This document shows, piece by piece, positions 53,758 to 61,392 of a stretch of 64,000 nucleotides of DNA. Source of the stretch: JAIBJN01 sp963802795 (GTDB lineage: Bacteria; Actinomycetota; Thermoleophilia; Gaiellales; Gaiellaceae); contig CAWDJV010000005.1 of NCBI GenBank assembly GCA_963802795.1, positions 1,116,001 to 1,180,000 of the forward strand. Reading direction: 5' to 3'. Position numbers and translations under genes: made by a program. A model generated the notes under the pieces. It saw only the letters and a program-made list of their open reading frames with translations. It was not told the DNA's origin and searched no databases. Every line of letters begins with the position of its first letter. The stretch's first letter is position 1.

Positions 53758-53860
53758 GGAGGGAACGCTAGCGCGTGCTGCCTGGTTCTCTGAGCGCGTC
53801 GTACGACGGCCGAGCGGCGTCCTGCAGACGTACGCACGGAGTGCTGCCCGGATCCCCGCC

Positions 53861-53866
53861 TAGAAT
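53861..53866 (+). promoter_or_regulatory. -10 element of murI
   Basis: TAGAAT, 7 nt before GTG 53874; supports the short start of murI and a leaderless mRNA. Confidence 0.5.
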
Positions 53867-53873
53867 CGAGCGG

Positions 53874-54692
53874 GTGGACGCACGACCGGTCGGCATCTTC
53901 GACTCGGGCGCCGGTGGGCTCACCGTGCTGCACGAGTGCCTCGTCACCCTGCCGCACGAGGACTTCCTCTACCTGGGCGACAGTGCGCGGTGCCCCTACG
54001 GGCCGCGCCCCCACGATGAGATCAGGCGCTTCGCGCACGAGATCGCGTCGTACCTCGAGCAGTCCGGCGTGAAGCTGATCGTCGCGGCTTGCAACGCAGC
54101 CACGTCCGCGGCGTTGCCGGCGCTTCAGGAAGCCCTCGAGGTCCCGATCGTCGGCGTGCTCGTCCCGGAGGCCCACGCCGCCGTCCAGGCGACGCGGAAC
54201 CGGCGGATCGGGCTCCTCGCCACGGAGGCGACCGTCACCAGCGGCCGCTACGAGGAGATCGTCCACGCGCTCGACGCGGGAGCGCGCGTGGTCTCGGTCG
54301 CGTGCCCGAAGCTCGTGCCGCTGATCGAGGTCGGCGCCATCGGCGAGGAGCTCGACGCGGCCGTCCGCGAGTACGCGGCGCCGCTCAAGGAGGAGGACGT
54401 CGACACGGTCATCCTCGGCTGCACGCACTACCCCATGATCCGCCGCGTCTTCGAGCGTGTCTTCGGGCGGCGGCGGACCCTCGTCTATTCGGCGGACGAG
54501 ACTGCGCGCGAGGTGGCGGAGACGCTGGCCCGCAAGGGGGTCGAGAACGACCCCGCCAGGGAAGGCTCCACCCGCTTCCTCACGACCGGGTCGGCCGAAG
54601 AGTTCAGGACGCTCGGCGAGCGCTTCCTCCAGCTGCCGATCCCGCGGGTCGAGCACGTCACAGTCCGACAGCTCGAGCTCGCCGCGACGTGA
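53874..54692 (+). CDS. murI: glutamate racemase
   Basis: 272 residues. VGIFDSGAGGLTVLHE at the N-terminus, both catalytic cysteines (AACNAATSAAL and LGCTHYPMI) and the YLGDSARCPYG signature. Provides D-glutamate for peptidoglycan. The order murI, rph, rdgB is also found in mycobacteria. Confidence 0.95.
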   Translation: MDARPVGIFDSGAGGLTVLHECLVTLPHEDFLYLGDSARCPYGPRPHDEIRRFAHEIASYLEQSGVKLIVAACNAATSAALPALQEALEVPIVGVLVPEAHAAVQATRNRRIGLLATEATVTSGRYEEIVHALDAGARVVSVACPKLVPLIEVGAIGEELDAAVREYAAPLKEEDVDTVILGCTHYPMIRRVFERVFGRRRTLVYSADETAREVAETLARKGVENDPAREGSTRFLTTGSAEEFRTLGERFLQLPIPRVEHVTVRQLELAAT

Positions 54693-54715
54693 AGCGCCTC
54701 AGTTACCCGCGCGTT

Positions 54716-54800
54716 GGGGCACCCCGGCCCACCACCCGCTTTCGAGCCTATCGGCGAAATCCGCTCGCGTGTCGCGCGGGCTGTGCCGGAAGCGTGGCGG
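54716..54800 (+). repeat. dispersed intergenic repeat, copy 4
   Basis: Core GGGGCACCCCGGCCCACCAC, then CCGCTTTCGAGCCTA (54716-54750), followed by CGGCGAAATCCGC and GTGCCGGAAGCGTGGCGGAA. The only copy between two co-directional genes (murI and rph). Confidence 0.88.
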
Positions 54801-54801
54801 A

Positions 54802-55497
54802 ATGAGCCGCGAGGGTCGCAGGCCCGACGAGCTGCGCCCGGTCGAGATCGCCGTCGACTTCGTCGAGCAGGCGACGGGGTCCGCGCTCATCTCCTTCGGG
54901 CGGACGCGCGTCCTCTGCACCGCGAGCGCTGAGGACGGCGTTCCGCGCTGGCTGGCCGGCAGCGGACGGGGCTGGCTGACCGCGGAGTACGGGATGCTTC
55001 CGGCCTCGACCGGAGCCCGCACGCCGCGCGAGGCCAGCGCGGGCAAGCAGAAGGGCCGCACGGTCGAGATCCAGCGCCTGCTCGGCCGCTCGCTGCGGGC
55101 TGTCTACGACCTGGAGAGCCTCGGCGAGCACACGATCTGGATCGACTGCGACGTCATCGAGGCCGACGGAGGAACGCGGACGGCCGCCATCTCGGGCGCC
55201 TGGGTGGCGCTCACCCTGGCTGCGCGCCGGGCGGGTTTCCCGGAGCCGTCGGACCTCGTCGGGGCGGTGTCCGTGGGGATCGTCGAGGGCGAGCCCCGCC
55301 TCGATCTGGACTACGTCGAGGACTCGAGCGCCGACGTCGACATGAACGTCGTCATGACCGGCGAGGGGCAGCTCGTCGAGGTGCAGGCCACCGCCGAGCG
55401 CGTCCCGTTCAGCCGGGACGAGCTCGACGCGCTCGTCGACCTCGCCGCCGCGGGCATCGGCGAGATCGGGATGAGACAGAGAGAGGCGGTCGCCTGA
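54802..55497 (+). CDS. rph: ribonuclease PH
   Basis: 231 residues. Phosphate-dependent 3'-exonuclease trimming tRNA precursors. RPDELRPVEIAVDFVEQATG at the start, VLCTASAEDGVPRWLAGSG, GWLTAEYGMLPASTGART, IQRLLGRSLRAVYDLESLGE and IWIDCDVIEADGGTRTAAI are all family hallmarks. ATG 54802 follows a dispersed repeat; the stop overlaps the next gene (TGATG). Confidence 0.95.
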   Translation: MSREGRRPDELRPVEIAVDFVEQATGSALISFGRTRVLCTASAEDGVPRWLAGSGRGWLTAEYGMLPASTGARTPREASAGKQKGRTVEIQRLLGRSLRAVYDLESLGEHTIWIDCDVIEADGGTRTAAISGAWVALTLAARRAGFPEPSDLVGAVSVGIVEGEPRLDLDYVEDSSADVDMNVVMTGEGQLVEVQATAERVPFSRDELDALVDLAAAGIGEIGMRQREAVA

Positions 55498-56183
55498 TGC
55501 CCGAGGTCGAGTGGTGGGACGTCCTCCTCAGGCTGGCCGTCGCCGCCGCCCTGACCGGCGCGATCGGCCTCGAGCGCGAGCTCCGCGAACGCGCTGCCGG
55601 CCTCCGGACGCACATGCTCGTGGGCGTCGGCTCGGCGCTCTTCACGATCGTCTCCGCCTACGGCTGGGCCGACTTCCGCTTCTCCAACAGCGAGGGGATC
55701 GTCTTCGACCCGACCCGGATCGCGGCGCAGATCGTGACCGGGATCGGCTTTCTCGGCGCCGGGGCGATCATCCGGCAGGGCCTGTCGGTCCGCGGGCTGA
55801 CGACGGCGGCCGGCCTCTGGGTCGTCGCGGCCATCGGAATGGCCGTCGGGGCCGGCTACTACTCAGCGGCGCTGATCGGCACCGGAATCGTCCTGGTCGG
55901 GCTCGGGCCCTTTCGCTGGCTCGAGGGCGGAGCGGCGCTCTCCCGCTTCCGGCGCGCGGGCGGCGCGCTCGAGATCGACCTCCTGCCCGAGCAGCCGATC
56001 TCCGGCGTGCTCTCGGTCGTGGATGCGCGGCGCGCTCGCGTCAGCCGTGTCGAGTTCGCCGACGACGACGCGGGCAGGCACGTTCGCGTCGAGCTCGACG
56101 TCCCGCTCGGCTCGGCGGAGGCCCGGCTCGTCGACGACCTCGCCGCGGTCGAGGGCGTCCGCGGCGTCCGCTGGACCGAGTGA
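55497..56183 (+). CDS. MgtC/SapB-family membrane protein
   Basis: 228 residues. N-terminal half has five helices with LTGAIGLERELRERAAGLRT and GIGFLGAGAIIRQGLSVRGL, the MgtC signature; the C-terminal 85 residues form a soluble ACT-like domain. Linked to magnesium limitation and intracellular survival in other bacteria. Sits between rph and rdgB with overlaps on both sides (1 and 4 nt). Confidence 0.9.
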   Translation: MPEVEWWDVLLRLAVAAALTGAIGLERELRERAAGLRTHMLVGVGSALFTIVSAYGWADFRFSNSEGIVFDPTRIAAQIVTGIGFLGAGAIIRQGLSVRGLTTAAGLWVVAAIGMAVGAGYYSAALIGTGIVLVGLGPFRWLEGGAALSRFRRAGGALEIDLLPEQPISGVLSVVDARRARVSRVEFADDDAGRHVRVELDVPLGSAEARLVDDLAAVEGVRGVRWTE

Positions 56184-56767
56184 AGGCGACGCTCATGTCG
56201 CGGAACCCCGGCAAGGCGCGGGAGCTCGCCGTGCTCCTGGCCGGCTGGGACATCGAGCCGGTCGGCGAGGAGCTCCCCGCGGAGACGGGCGAGACCTTCT
56301 ACGAGAATGCGCGTGCGAAGGCGCTCCACGGTCGCGCGATCGCCGAGCCCGACCGCTGGACGATCGGCGAGGACTCCGGCCTCGAGGTCGTCGGCCTCGG
56401 CGGGCGTCCGGGCATCTACTCGGCCCGCTACGCCGGCCCCGGGGCCACGGACGAGGAGAACGTCCGGAAGCTGCTGGACGAGCTCCGAGGGGTGTCCGGC
56501 GAAGGACGCCGCGCCCGCTACGTCTCCGAGCTCGTCTGCATCTCCCCCGAGCTCGAGGAGCTCCGCGGGTCGGGGACCCTGCAAGGGTGGATCGCGGACG
56601 ACTCTCGCGGGCACGAGGGCTTCGGCTACGACCCGGTGTTCGTGCCCGAAGGCGAGGAGCGCACGGTCGCCGAGCTCGGCGACGCGTGGAAGGCACGCCG
56701 AAGCCATCGGGCCGCTGCCGCCGCAGCGTTGCTCGAGGCAGTAGGCAGCGCCGCCCAGGAACGGTAG
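56180..56767 (+). CDS. rdgB: XTP/dITP diphosphatase (HAM1/RdgB)
   Basis: 195 residues. SRNPGKARELAVLL at the N-terminus, TFYENARAKALHGRA, active-site EDSGLEVVGLGGRPGIYSAR (in part) and the closing HEGFGYDPVFVPEGEERT and SHRAAA. Hydrolyses deaminated purine nucleotides. GTG overlaps the preceding stop (GTGA). Confidence 0.95.
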   Translation: MKATLMSRNPGKARELAVLLAGWDIEPVGEELPAETGETFYENARAKALHGRAIAEPDRWTIGEDSGLEVVGLGGRPGIYSARYAGPGATDEENVRKLLDELRGVSGEGRRARYVSELVCISPELEELRGSGTLQGWIADDSRGHEGFGYDPVFVPEGEERTVAELGDAWKARRSHRAAAAAALLEAVGSAAQER

Positions 56768-56776
56768 ATTCCGCAC

Positions 56777-57205
56777 ATGCAGCTCTTCTCGCACGACAGC
56801 AAGGCAGACGCGCTGGGTCGGGCGCCGCTCTTCCAGGGCCTCACGCGCGGCGAGCTGGTCGAGCTTGCCAAGGCGACGGAGGACCTCGAGGTCGAGGCGG
56901 GCAAGGTGCTCGCGCGCGAGGGAGAGATCGGTCACGAGTTCTTCGTGATCGTCGACGGCGACGTCGACGTCTCGAAGGACGGAGCGCAGGTTCGAAAGCT
57001 CTCGTCCGGCGACTTCTTCGGCGAGATCGCCCTCATCTGGGAGTCGCCGCGCCGCACGGCGACCGTGACGGCCGCGACGCACTTGCGCTTCTTCGTCCTC
57101 ACGCGCCAGTCCTTCCGTGGCCTCATCGAGAGGCATCCCGACATCGAGGGCAAGGTGCTCGACGCGCTCGAGGAGCGCGTGCGGGCGACGGAAGAATCGG
57201 GTTAG
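56777..57205 (+). CDS. single-domain cyclic-nucleotide-binding protein, second copy
   Basis: 142 residues. APLFQGLTRGELVELAKATE, EGEIGHEFFVIVDGDVDV and cassette FFGEIALIWESPRRTATVTA with the cNMP-binding E and R. No effector domain. TAGATT (56765-56770) lies 6 nt before the ATG. About the same length and domain boundaries as the 15596-16000 protein but clearly diverged. Confidence 0.9.
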   Translation: MQLFSHDSKADALGRAPLFQGLTRGELVELAKATEDLEVEAGKVLAREGEIGHEFFVIVDGDVDVSKDGAQVRKLSSGDFFGEIALIWESPRRTATVTAATHLRFFVLTRQSFRGLIERHPDIEGKVLDALEERVRATEESG

Positions 57206-57993
57206 GAGACGACGGCCGCCGCGCGGCGGCCGCGCCCCAGCCACCAGTTGAGCTCCGCGCCCAGCACGATGACGTTCGCCATCAGGTAGAGCCAGACGAG
57301 CAGCAGCACGAGGCCGCCGTAGGCCCGCAACGCGACGAGCTCGCCAGACAGGCGCAGAAAGAGGGGGAGGACCTGGAAGCTCGCCTGGAGGACGATCGCG
57401 GCGGCGACGGCCCCGGGGAAGGTCTCCCGCCACGTGAGCTCGGTGTTCGTCAGGAGCCGGTAGAGGCTCCAGGCGAAGATCAGGAGGAGCGCGGTCGAGA
57501 CGAGCAGCGCGTAGACGTACGACACCGCTCCCTCCGCCACGCCCGCACGCTCGACGAGGTCGACGCCGACCGAGCCGATCACGAGCGCGAGAAAGAGCAC
57601 GACGAGGAAGGCGGCCGTGAGGACGAGCACGAGGCTCTTCTGCCGGATGAAGGGCCGGTTGGGGAGGCCGTAGACGATGTTGAAGGCCGACTCGAGCACG
57701 CTGAAGAACCCCAGCGCCCCCCAGATCAGCCCGATGCCGCCGATGACGGACAGCTCGGTGGCCTGCTCCTGCACCTCGGTCACGACGTCGAGGAGGTTCT
57801 CGACCGAGCTCTTCGGGAACGCGCGCTGCAACTCCTCGACCAGGTAGCTGGACTCGTCCTGCTCGCCGGCGAACGCGAGCAGGGAGAGTGTCAGGAAGAG
57901 GAGGGGGACGAACGCCAGGATCGCGAAGTACGCGATCATCGCCGCGAGGTGGGTGCCCCGGTCGGCGAGAAACTTGCGGATGACGGCGTTCAC
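57202..57993 (-). CDS. YihY/BrkB-family membrane protein, second copy
   Basis: 263 residues, six helices. HLAAMIAYFAILAFVPLLFL, GLIWGALGFFSVLESAFNIV and the C-terminal RAYGGLVLLLVWLYLMANVI are characteristic. TAGACT 9 nt before GTG 57993. Convergent with the cNMP-binding gene (4-nt overlap). Confidence 0.9.
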   Translation of the reverse strand: MNAVIRKFLADRGTHLAAMIAYFAILAFVPLLFLTLSLLAFAGEQDESSYLVEELQRAFPKSSVENLLDVVTEVQEQATELSVIGGIGLIWGALGFFSVLESAFNIVYGLPNRPFIRQKSLVLVLTAAFLVVLFLALVIGSVGVDLVERAGVAEGAVSYVYALLVSTALLLIFAWSLYRLLTNTELTWRETFPGAVAAAIVLQASFQVLPLFLRLSGELVALRAYGGLVLLLVWLYLMANVIVLGAELNWWLGRGRRAAAVVS

Positions 57994-58026
57994 GGCGCAA
58001 GGAGTCTAAGAACTCGATCGGTGTGT

Positions 58027-58032
58027 TAGGTT
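58027..58032 (+). promoter_or_regulatory. -10 element of the roadblock-protein operon
   Basis: TAGGTT, 8 nt before GTG 58041; selects that GTG over the one at 58023. Confidence 0.4.
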
Positions 58033-58040
58033 TGCCGACC

Positions 58041-58445
58041 GTGGAGGCTGCCCAGGCGCTCGCCGATCTCGTCGAGATCTCGTCGCAGATCGAGTCGGCC
58101 GTGCTCGCCGACGCGGACGGCACCGTGCTCTCCTCGACGCTTGGCGACGAGGCCAAGGCGAGCGCCGTAGCCACGGAGGCTCTGGCCCTGCTCGACGGCG
58201 CCGGCGAGGCGACGCACGTGCAGGCCGTGCTCCCCGAAGGCTCCGTCTTCGTCGTGAGGGACGGCGGGCGGGTCGTCGCCGCCGTCACGGGAAGGGACCC
58301 GACGGCGGGGCTCGTCTTCTACGACCTGAAGACCTGCCTGCGACTCGCGGGCGAGGAGCCTGCCAAGAAGAAGGTCGCCGCCTCGAGCCGGCGGAAGAAG
58401 AAGGAGCCGGAGGACGTGAGCGAGGAGGCCTCCAGTGAAGAGTAG
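58041..58445 (+). CDS. roadblock/LC7-domain protein
   Basis: 134 residues from GTG 58041. Roadblock fold (LADLVEISSQIESAVLADAD then THVQAVLPEGSVFVVRDG and RDPTAGLVFYDL), followed by a Lys/Arg-rich then Glu-rich tail (KKKVAASSRRKKKEPEDVSE). Such proteins regulate small GTPases or scaffold envelope complexes. The end overlaps the next gene by 11 nt. Confidence 0.8.
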   Translation: MEAAQALADLVEISSQIESAVLADADGTVLSSTLGDEAKASAVATEALALLDGAGEATHVQAVLPEGSVFVVRDGGRVVAAVTGRDPTAGLVFYDLKTCLRLAGEEPAKKKVAASSRRKKKEPEDVSEEASSEE

Positions 58446-58641
58446 GGTCGCCGCGGTGCTCGTGGCCGTCGGCTCTCTCGCCGGGGCCGCGGCGGTCTGG
58501 CGCCGGCGGTCGGGCAAGAGCTCCGAGCGCGTGGACGCCTACTACGGAGACGGCTCGATGGTCACGTTCGCCCGGGACTCGGAGGAGGCCGAGCGGCTCC
58601 TGCCGATCGCGCGCCGCGTCCTCTGGCAGGCACGAAGCTGA
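58435..58641 (+). CDS. very small basic protein
   Basis: 68 residues from GTG 58435: a short hydrophobic N-terminal helix (VAAVLVAVGSLAGAAAVW) then an Arg/Lys-rich segment and VDAYYGDGSMVTFARDSEEA. Fits tightly between the roadblock and pyrE genes with overlaps on both sides, which supports it. Possibly a single-pass membrane partner of the roadblock protein; unknown. Confidence 0.6.
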   Translation: MKSRVAAVLVAVGSLAGAAAVWRRRSGKSSERVDAYYGDGSMVTFARDSEEAERLLPIARRVLWQARS

Positions 58642-59168
58642 CCGACGCCGAGCTCGCCCGGCGGATCCGCGAGCACGCGTACCTCGAGGGTGAGTTCGTC
58701 CTCCGCTCGGGCAAGCGGTCGCGCTACTACCTGGACAAGTACCGGTTCGAGACGCGCCCGGACCTGCTCGCCGCACTGGGCGAACGGCTCGCCGCCCGCC
58801 TGGCCGAGGTCGCGCCCGGCGCCGTGCGAATCGCCGGTCCGGAGCTGGGGGCGATCGCGCTGGCGGCGTCCGCATCCCTCTCCTCGGGCCTCCCGTTCCT
58901 GATCGTCCGCAAGGAGGCGAAGAGCTACGGAACGGAGCGACGCCTGGAGGGTGAGTTCGACGCCGGAGAGGAAGTCTGCCTCGTCGAAGACGTGGTCACC
59001 TCGGGCGGGGCCGCGGGCGAGGCCGTCGACGTTCTACGGGGCGCCGGGCTCGAGTGCCGCGCGGCGATCTGCGTCGTCGACCGTGAGGAGGGCGGTGCCG
59101 ACCTTCTCGCGCGGAAAGCGGTGAGATTGCACGCGCTCTTTCGCGCCCGAGACGTGCTCGAGGCCTGA
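58638..59168 (+). CDS. pyrE: orotate phosphoribosyltransferase (CTG start)
   Basis: 176 residues. PRPP-binding LVEDVVTSGGAAGEAVDVLR, flexible-loop KEAKSYGTERRLEG and GEFVLRSGKRSRYYLDKYRF at the N-terminus. No ATG/GTG/TTG is in frame between the previous stop and the conserved start TDAELARRIREHA; CTG at 58638 forms CTGA with the stop of the preceding gene, the same overlap type as the GTGA/ATGA junctions here. Makes OMP from orotate; pyrF lies 2.2 kb downstream. Confidence 0.9.
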   Translation: MTDAELARRIREHAYLEGEFVLRSGKRSRYYLDKYRFETRPDLLAALGERLAARLAEVAPGAVRIAGPELGAIALAASASLSSGLPFLIVRKEAKSYGTERRLEGEFDAGEEVCLVEDVVTSGGAAGEAVDVLRGAGLECRAAICVVDREEGGADLLARKAVRLHALFRARDVLEA

Positions 59169-59190
59169 AAAGACCCGCAAACCCGCATCG

Positions 59191-59220
59191 TTGCTAGATA
59201 TCCGGGGGCTCTGTTAGGGT
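59191..59220 (+). promoter_or_regulatory. putative promoter of the HU gene
   Basis: TTGCTA (59191-59196) and TAGGGT (59215-59220), 18-bp spacing, leaving a 52-nt leader with GAGGAGAGGG before the GTG. Confidence 0.45.
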
Positions 59221-59272
59221 GTTTGCCGGTTTCCCAAGCGGGCCAGCGATCCCAGGACGAGAGGAGAGGGCA

Positions 59273-59575
59273 GTGACGAAAGCCGAGTTCATCGACATGG
59301 TGGCGGAGAGGAGCGGGCTGAGCAAGAAGGACTCAGCTACGGCCGTCGACGCGGTCCTCGACTCCATTACCGACGCGCTCAAGAACGGCGATGCCGTCTC
59401 GTTCACCGGCTTCGGCAAGTTTTCCGCTCAGCAGCGCGCGGCGCGCCAGGGAGTCAATCCGCGCACGGGGGAGCGCGTGCAGATTCCTGCGGCGAAAGTG
59501 CCGAAGTTTTCCGCGGGGAGCTCGCTCAAGCAGGCCGTCCGCGCTTCCGGCACTCCTTCCCCCTCTCCGTTCTAA
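59273..59575 (+). CDS. HU-family nucleoid protein
   Basis: 100 residues. MTKAEFIDMVAERSGLSKKD dimer core, SFTGFGKFSAQQRAARQGVN, with the DNA-arm RTGERVQIPAAKVPKF, then a short C-terminal tail rich in Ser/Pro without the Lys-rich extension of mycobacterial HupB. GTG 59273 with GAGGAGAGGG. Confidence 0.95.
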   Translation: MTKAEFIDMVAERSGLSKKDSATAVDAVLDSITDALKNGDAVSFTGFGKFSAQQRAARQGVNPRTGERVQIPAAKVPKFSAGSSLKQAVRASGTPSPSPF

Positions 59576-59600
59576 GGCTCTCCTTCCCGAAGAATTCGCG

Positions 59601-59620
59601 AGGGCCGCGCAAGCGGCCCT
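59601..59620 (+). terminator. terminator of the HU gene
   Basis: AGGGCCGC (59601-59608) / GCGGCCCT (59613-59620): 8-bp perfect stem closed by a GCAA tetraloop, 26 nt after the stop. Only weakly T-rich downstream. Confidence 0.6.
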
Positions 59621-59642
59621 TGCCACATGAGCTCGACGTAGT

Positions 59643-59665
59643 ACGAACATACGTTCGTGTATAGT
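59643..59665 (+). promoter_or_regulatory. LexA (SOS) box overlapping a promoter
   Basis: CGAACATACGTTCG (59644-59657) is a perfect match to the actinobacterial LexA palindrome CGAAC-N4-GTTCG; TATAGT (59660-59665) follows directly and lies 8 nt before GTG 59674, so LexA binding would block the promoter. Confidence 0.8.
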
Positions 59666-59673
59666 GAGCGGTC

Positions 59674-61356
59674 GTGCAACTCGCGTTCGACGCTGCCGAC
59701 CGTCTGGTCGAGTTGATCGAGGAGCACAGGGGGCCGGTTTCGGTGGAAGAAGCCGCGCGCGCGCTCTTCGCTCTCGCGCGGGCGCCGGCCGCGCTCGCGC
59801 GAAGCCTTCTCGAGGACGTCGTCGAGGCTGACACCCGCCTTGCGTGGCGAGGGTCGTGCGTCGGCCTGGCGGCGCCGCCGGGCAGGGACCTCCCGCTCGA
59901 GATCGCCACGTTCGTGGTCGTCGACCTCGAGACCACGGGACTGCGGCCGGTGCGGTCGGCCATCTGCGAGATCGGCGCCGTCCGCGTCGAGGCGCTCCTG
60001 CCGACGGGCACCTTCCAAACGCTCGTCGACCCCGGCGTCCCGCTGCCACCGGTCGTCGCCGGTCTAACCGGGATCGCCGACCGCGACCTACGCGGCGCTC
60101 CGCCCGCGGGGACCGCGGTGCGCCGCCTGCTCGCCTTCGCGGGCGACCACTCCGTCATCGTCGCCCACAACGCCCGCTTCGATCTCGCGTTCCTCGACCG
60201 TGAGGTCGACCTGCTCACGGGCAGGCGGCTGGCCGCCCCGGTCGTGGACACGGTGGGGCTGGCGCGGCGCCTGCTCGCGGGCCGTGCGGCCCGGGTCGGC
60301 CTCGCCTCCCTCTCCCACTTCTTCGGCACGTCGGTCCGTCCGTGTCACCGGGCGCTTCCCGACGCGCGGGCGACGGCGGAGATCCTGGTCGCTCTCGTCG
60401 GCCTCGCTCAGGAGCGCGGGGCGCGGACGGTCGCCGACCTCGTCGAGCTCGCCGCTCCGAGCCGCCGGCGGGTCTTCGAGAAGCGCTCTCTCGCCTTCGG
60501 CGCTCCGACTCGACCCGGCGTCTACATCTTCCGGGACCGCCACGGACAGGCGCTCTACGTCGGCCGCGCGCGGGACCTGAGGGCCCGTCTGCGCTCGTAC
60601 TTTCGCTCCGAGCGGCAGCGTCCCGCCGTCGAGGCGGCGCTCGCGGCGGTCGAGCGGGTCGAGTGGCGCGTGCTCGGCTCGGAGCTCGAGGCGGCCGTGG
60701 AAGAGCTCCGCCTCATCCGCGAGCTTCGCCCTCCGGCGAACTCACGCGGGAAGCGCGGTGCCCGCGCCTACTTCCTTCACGTCCGGGGAGACCGCGTCGT
60801 CGTCTCCGAGCGGCCGAGCTCGCTCGGGCCCATACGCAGCCGAAAGCAGGCCGAGCTCGCGGCACGCGCGCTCGATGGCGCGAACGAGGCGGAGCTCGCC
60901 GGCCTCCTGGCCGGCGGCCCGCTTCCGCGCCTTCGCACGCGGCTCCGCGACCTCTCCGAGTGCCTGCGCTACGAGGACGCCGCCCGTCTGCGCGACCGCA
61001 TCGGCGCGCTCGAGGGGCTCATCCGCCGGCTGGCCGCCCTCGAGCGCCTTCGCTCCGCCGAGCTCTGCGTGCTCTGCCCCGCCGCCGAGCCCGGGTTCTC
61101 ACGCGCGTTCTTCGTCGCCCGTGGGCGGATCGTGGACGCCAGGGCGATCCCGCCGGGAGCCGGGGCGGCGCTCGAGGTCCGTGCCGGGATTGCCGCTGCG
61201 CGCGCGGCGGAGCCCACGCAGGAGCCGCAAGAGGCCGAGGAGCTGCTCCTCCTCGGCTCGTTCCTGCGCCGTCCTCCGCCCGAGCTCGCGGTGCTGCCCC
61301 TCGAGGAGCAGGCGGTGCTCGCGGGCCTGCTCGACCTCCGAGCTTCGGCGGCCTGA
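59674..61356 (+). CDS. DnaQ-type 3'-5' exonuclease fused to a GIY-YIG (UvrC/Cho-like) nuclease
   Basis: 560 residues. Exonuclease part: motif I VVDLETTGLRP (83-93), motif II VAHNARFDLAFLD (163-175), motif III HRALPDARAT (225-234), the DEDDh type. GIY-YIG part: PGVYIFRDRHGQALYVGRAR (281-300) then DLRARLRSYF and a UVR-like helix YEDAARLRDRIGALE. Related to the mycobacterial Rv2191 family. Probably cuts and trims DNA at lesions. It stands behind a perfect LexA box, so it should be induced by DNA damage. GTG start. Confidence 0.88.
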   Translation: MQLAFDAADRLVELIEEHRGPVSVEEAARALFALARAPAALARSLLEDVVEADTRLAWRGSCVGLAAPPGRDLPLEIATFVVVDLETTGLRPVRSAICEIGAVRVEALLPTGTFQTLVDPGVPLPPVVAGLTGIADRDLRGAPPAGTAVRRLLAFAGDHSVIVAHNARFDLAFLDREVDLLTGRRLAAPVVDTVGLARRLLAGRAARVGLASLSHFFGTSVRPCHRALPDARATAEILVALVGLAQERGARTVADLVELAAPSRRRVFEKRSLAFGAPTRPGVYIFRDRHGQALYVGRARDLRARLRSYFRSERQRPAVEAALAAVERVEWRVLGSELEAAVEELRLIRELRPPANSRGKRGARAYFLHVRGDRVVVSERPSSLGPIRSRKQAELAARALDGANEAELAGLLAGGPLPRLRTRLRDLSECLRYEDAARLRDRIGALEGLIRRLAALERLRSAELCVLCPAAEPGFSRAFFVARGRIVDARAIPPGAGAALEVRAGIAAARAAEPTQEPQEAEELLLLGSFLRRPPPELAVLPLEEQAVLAGLLDLRASAA

Positions 61357-61392
61357 CCCCACACCGACACCAGCGGGTACTAATCTCCGCCT

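Noticed and set aside
54716..54800. Repeat copies as protein-coding (frames reading TPAHHPLSSL)
   Set aside because: The frame is similar only because the DNA is; it has no consistent start or stop, and the four copies differ by indels.
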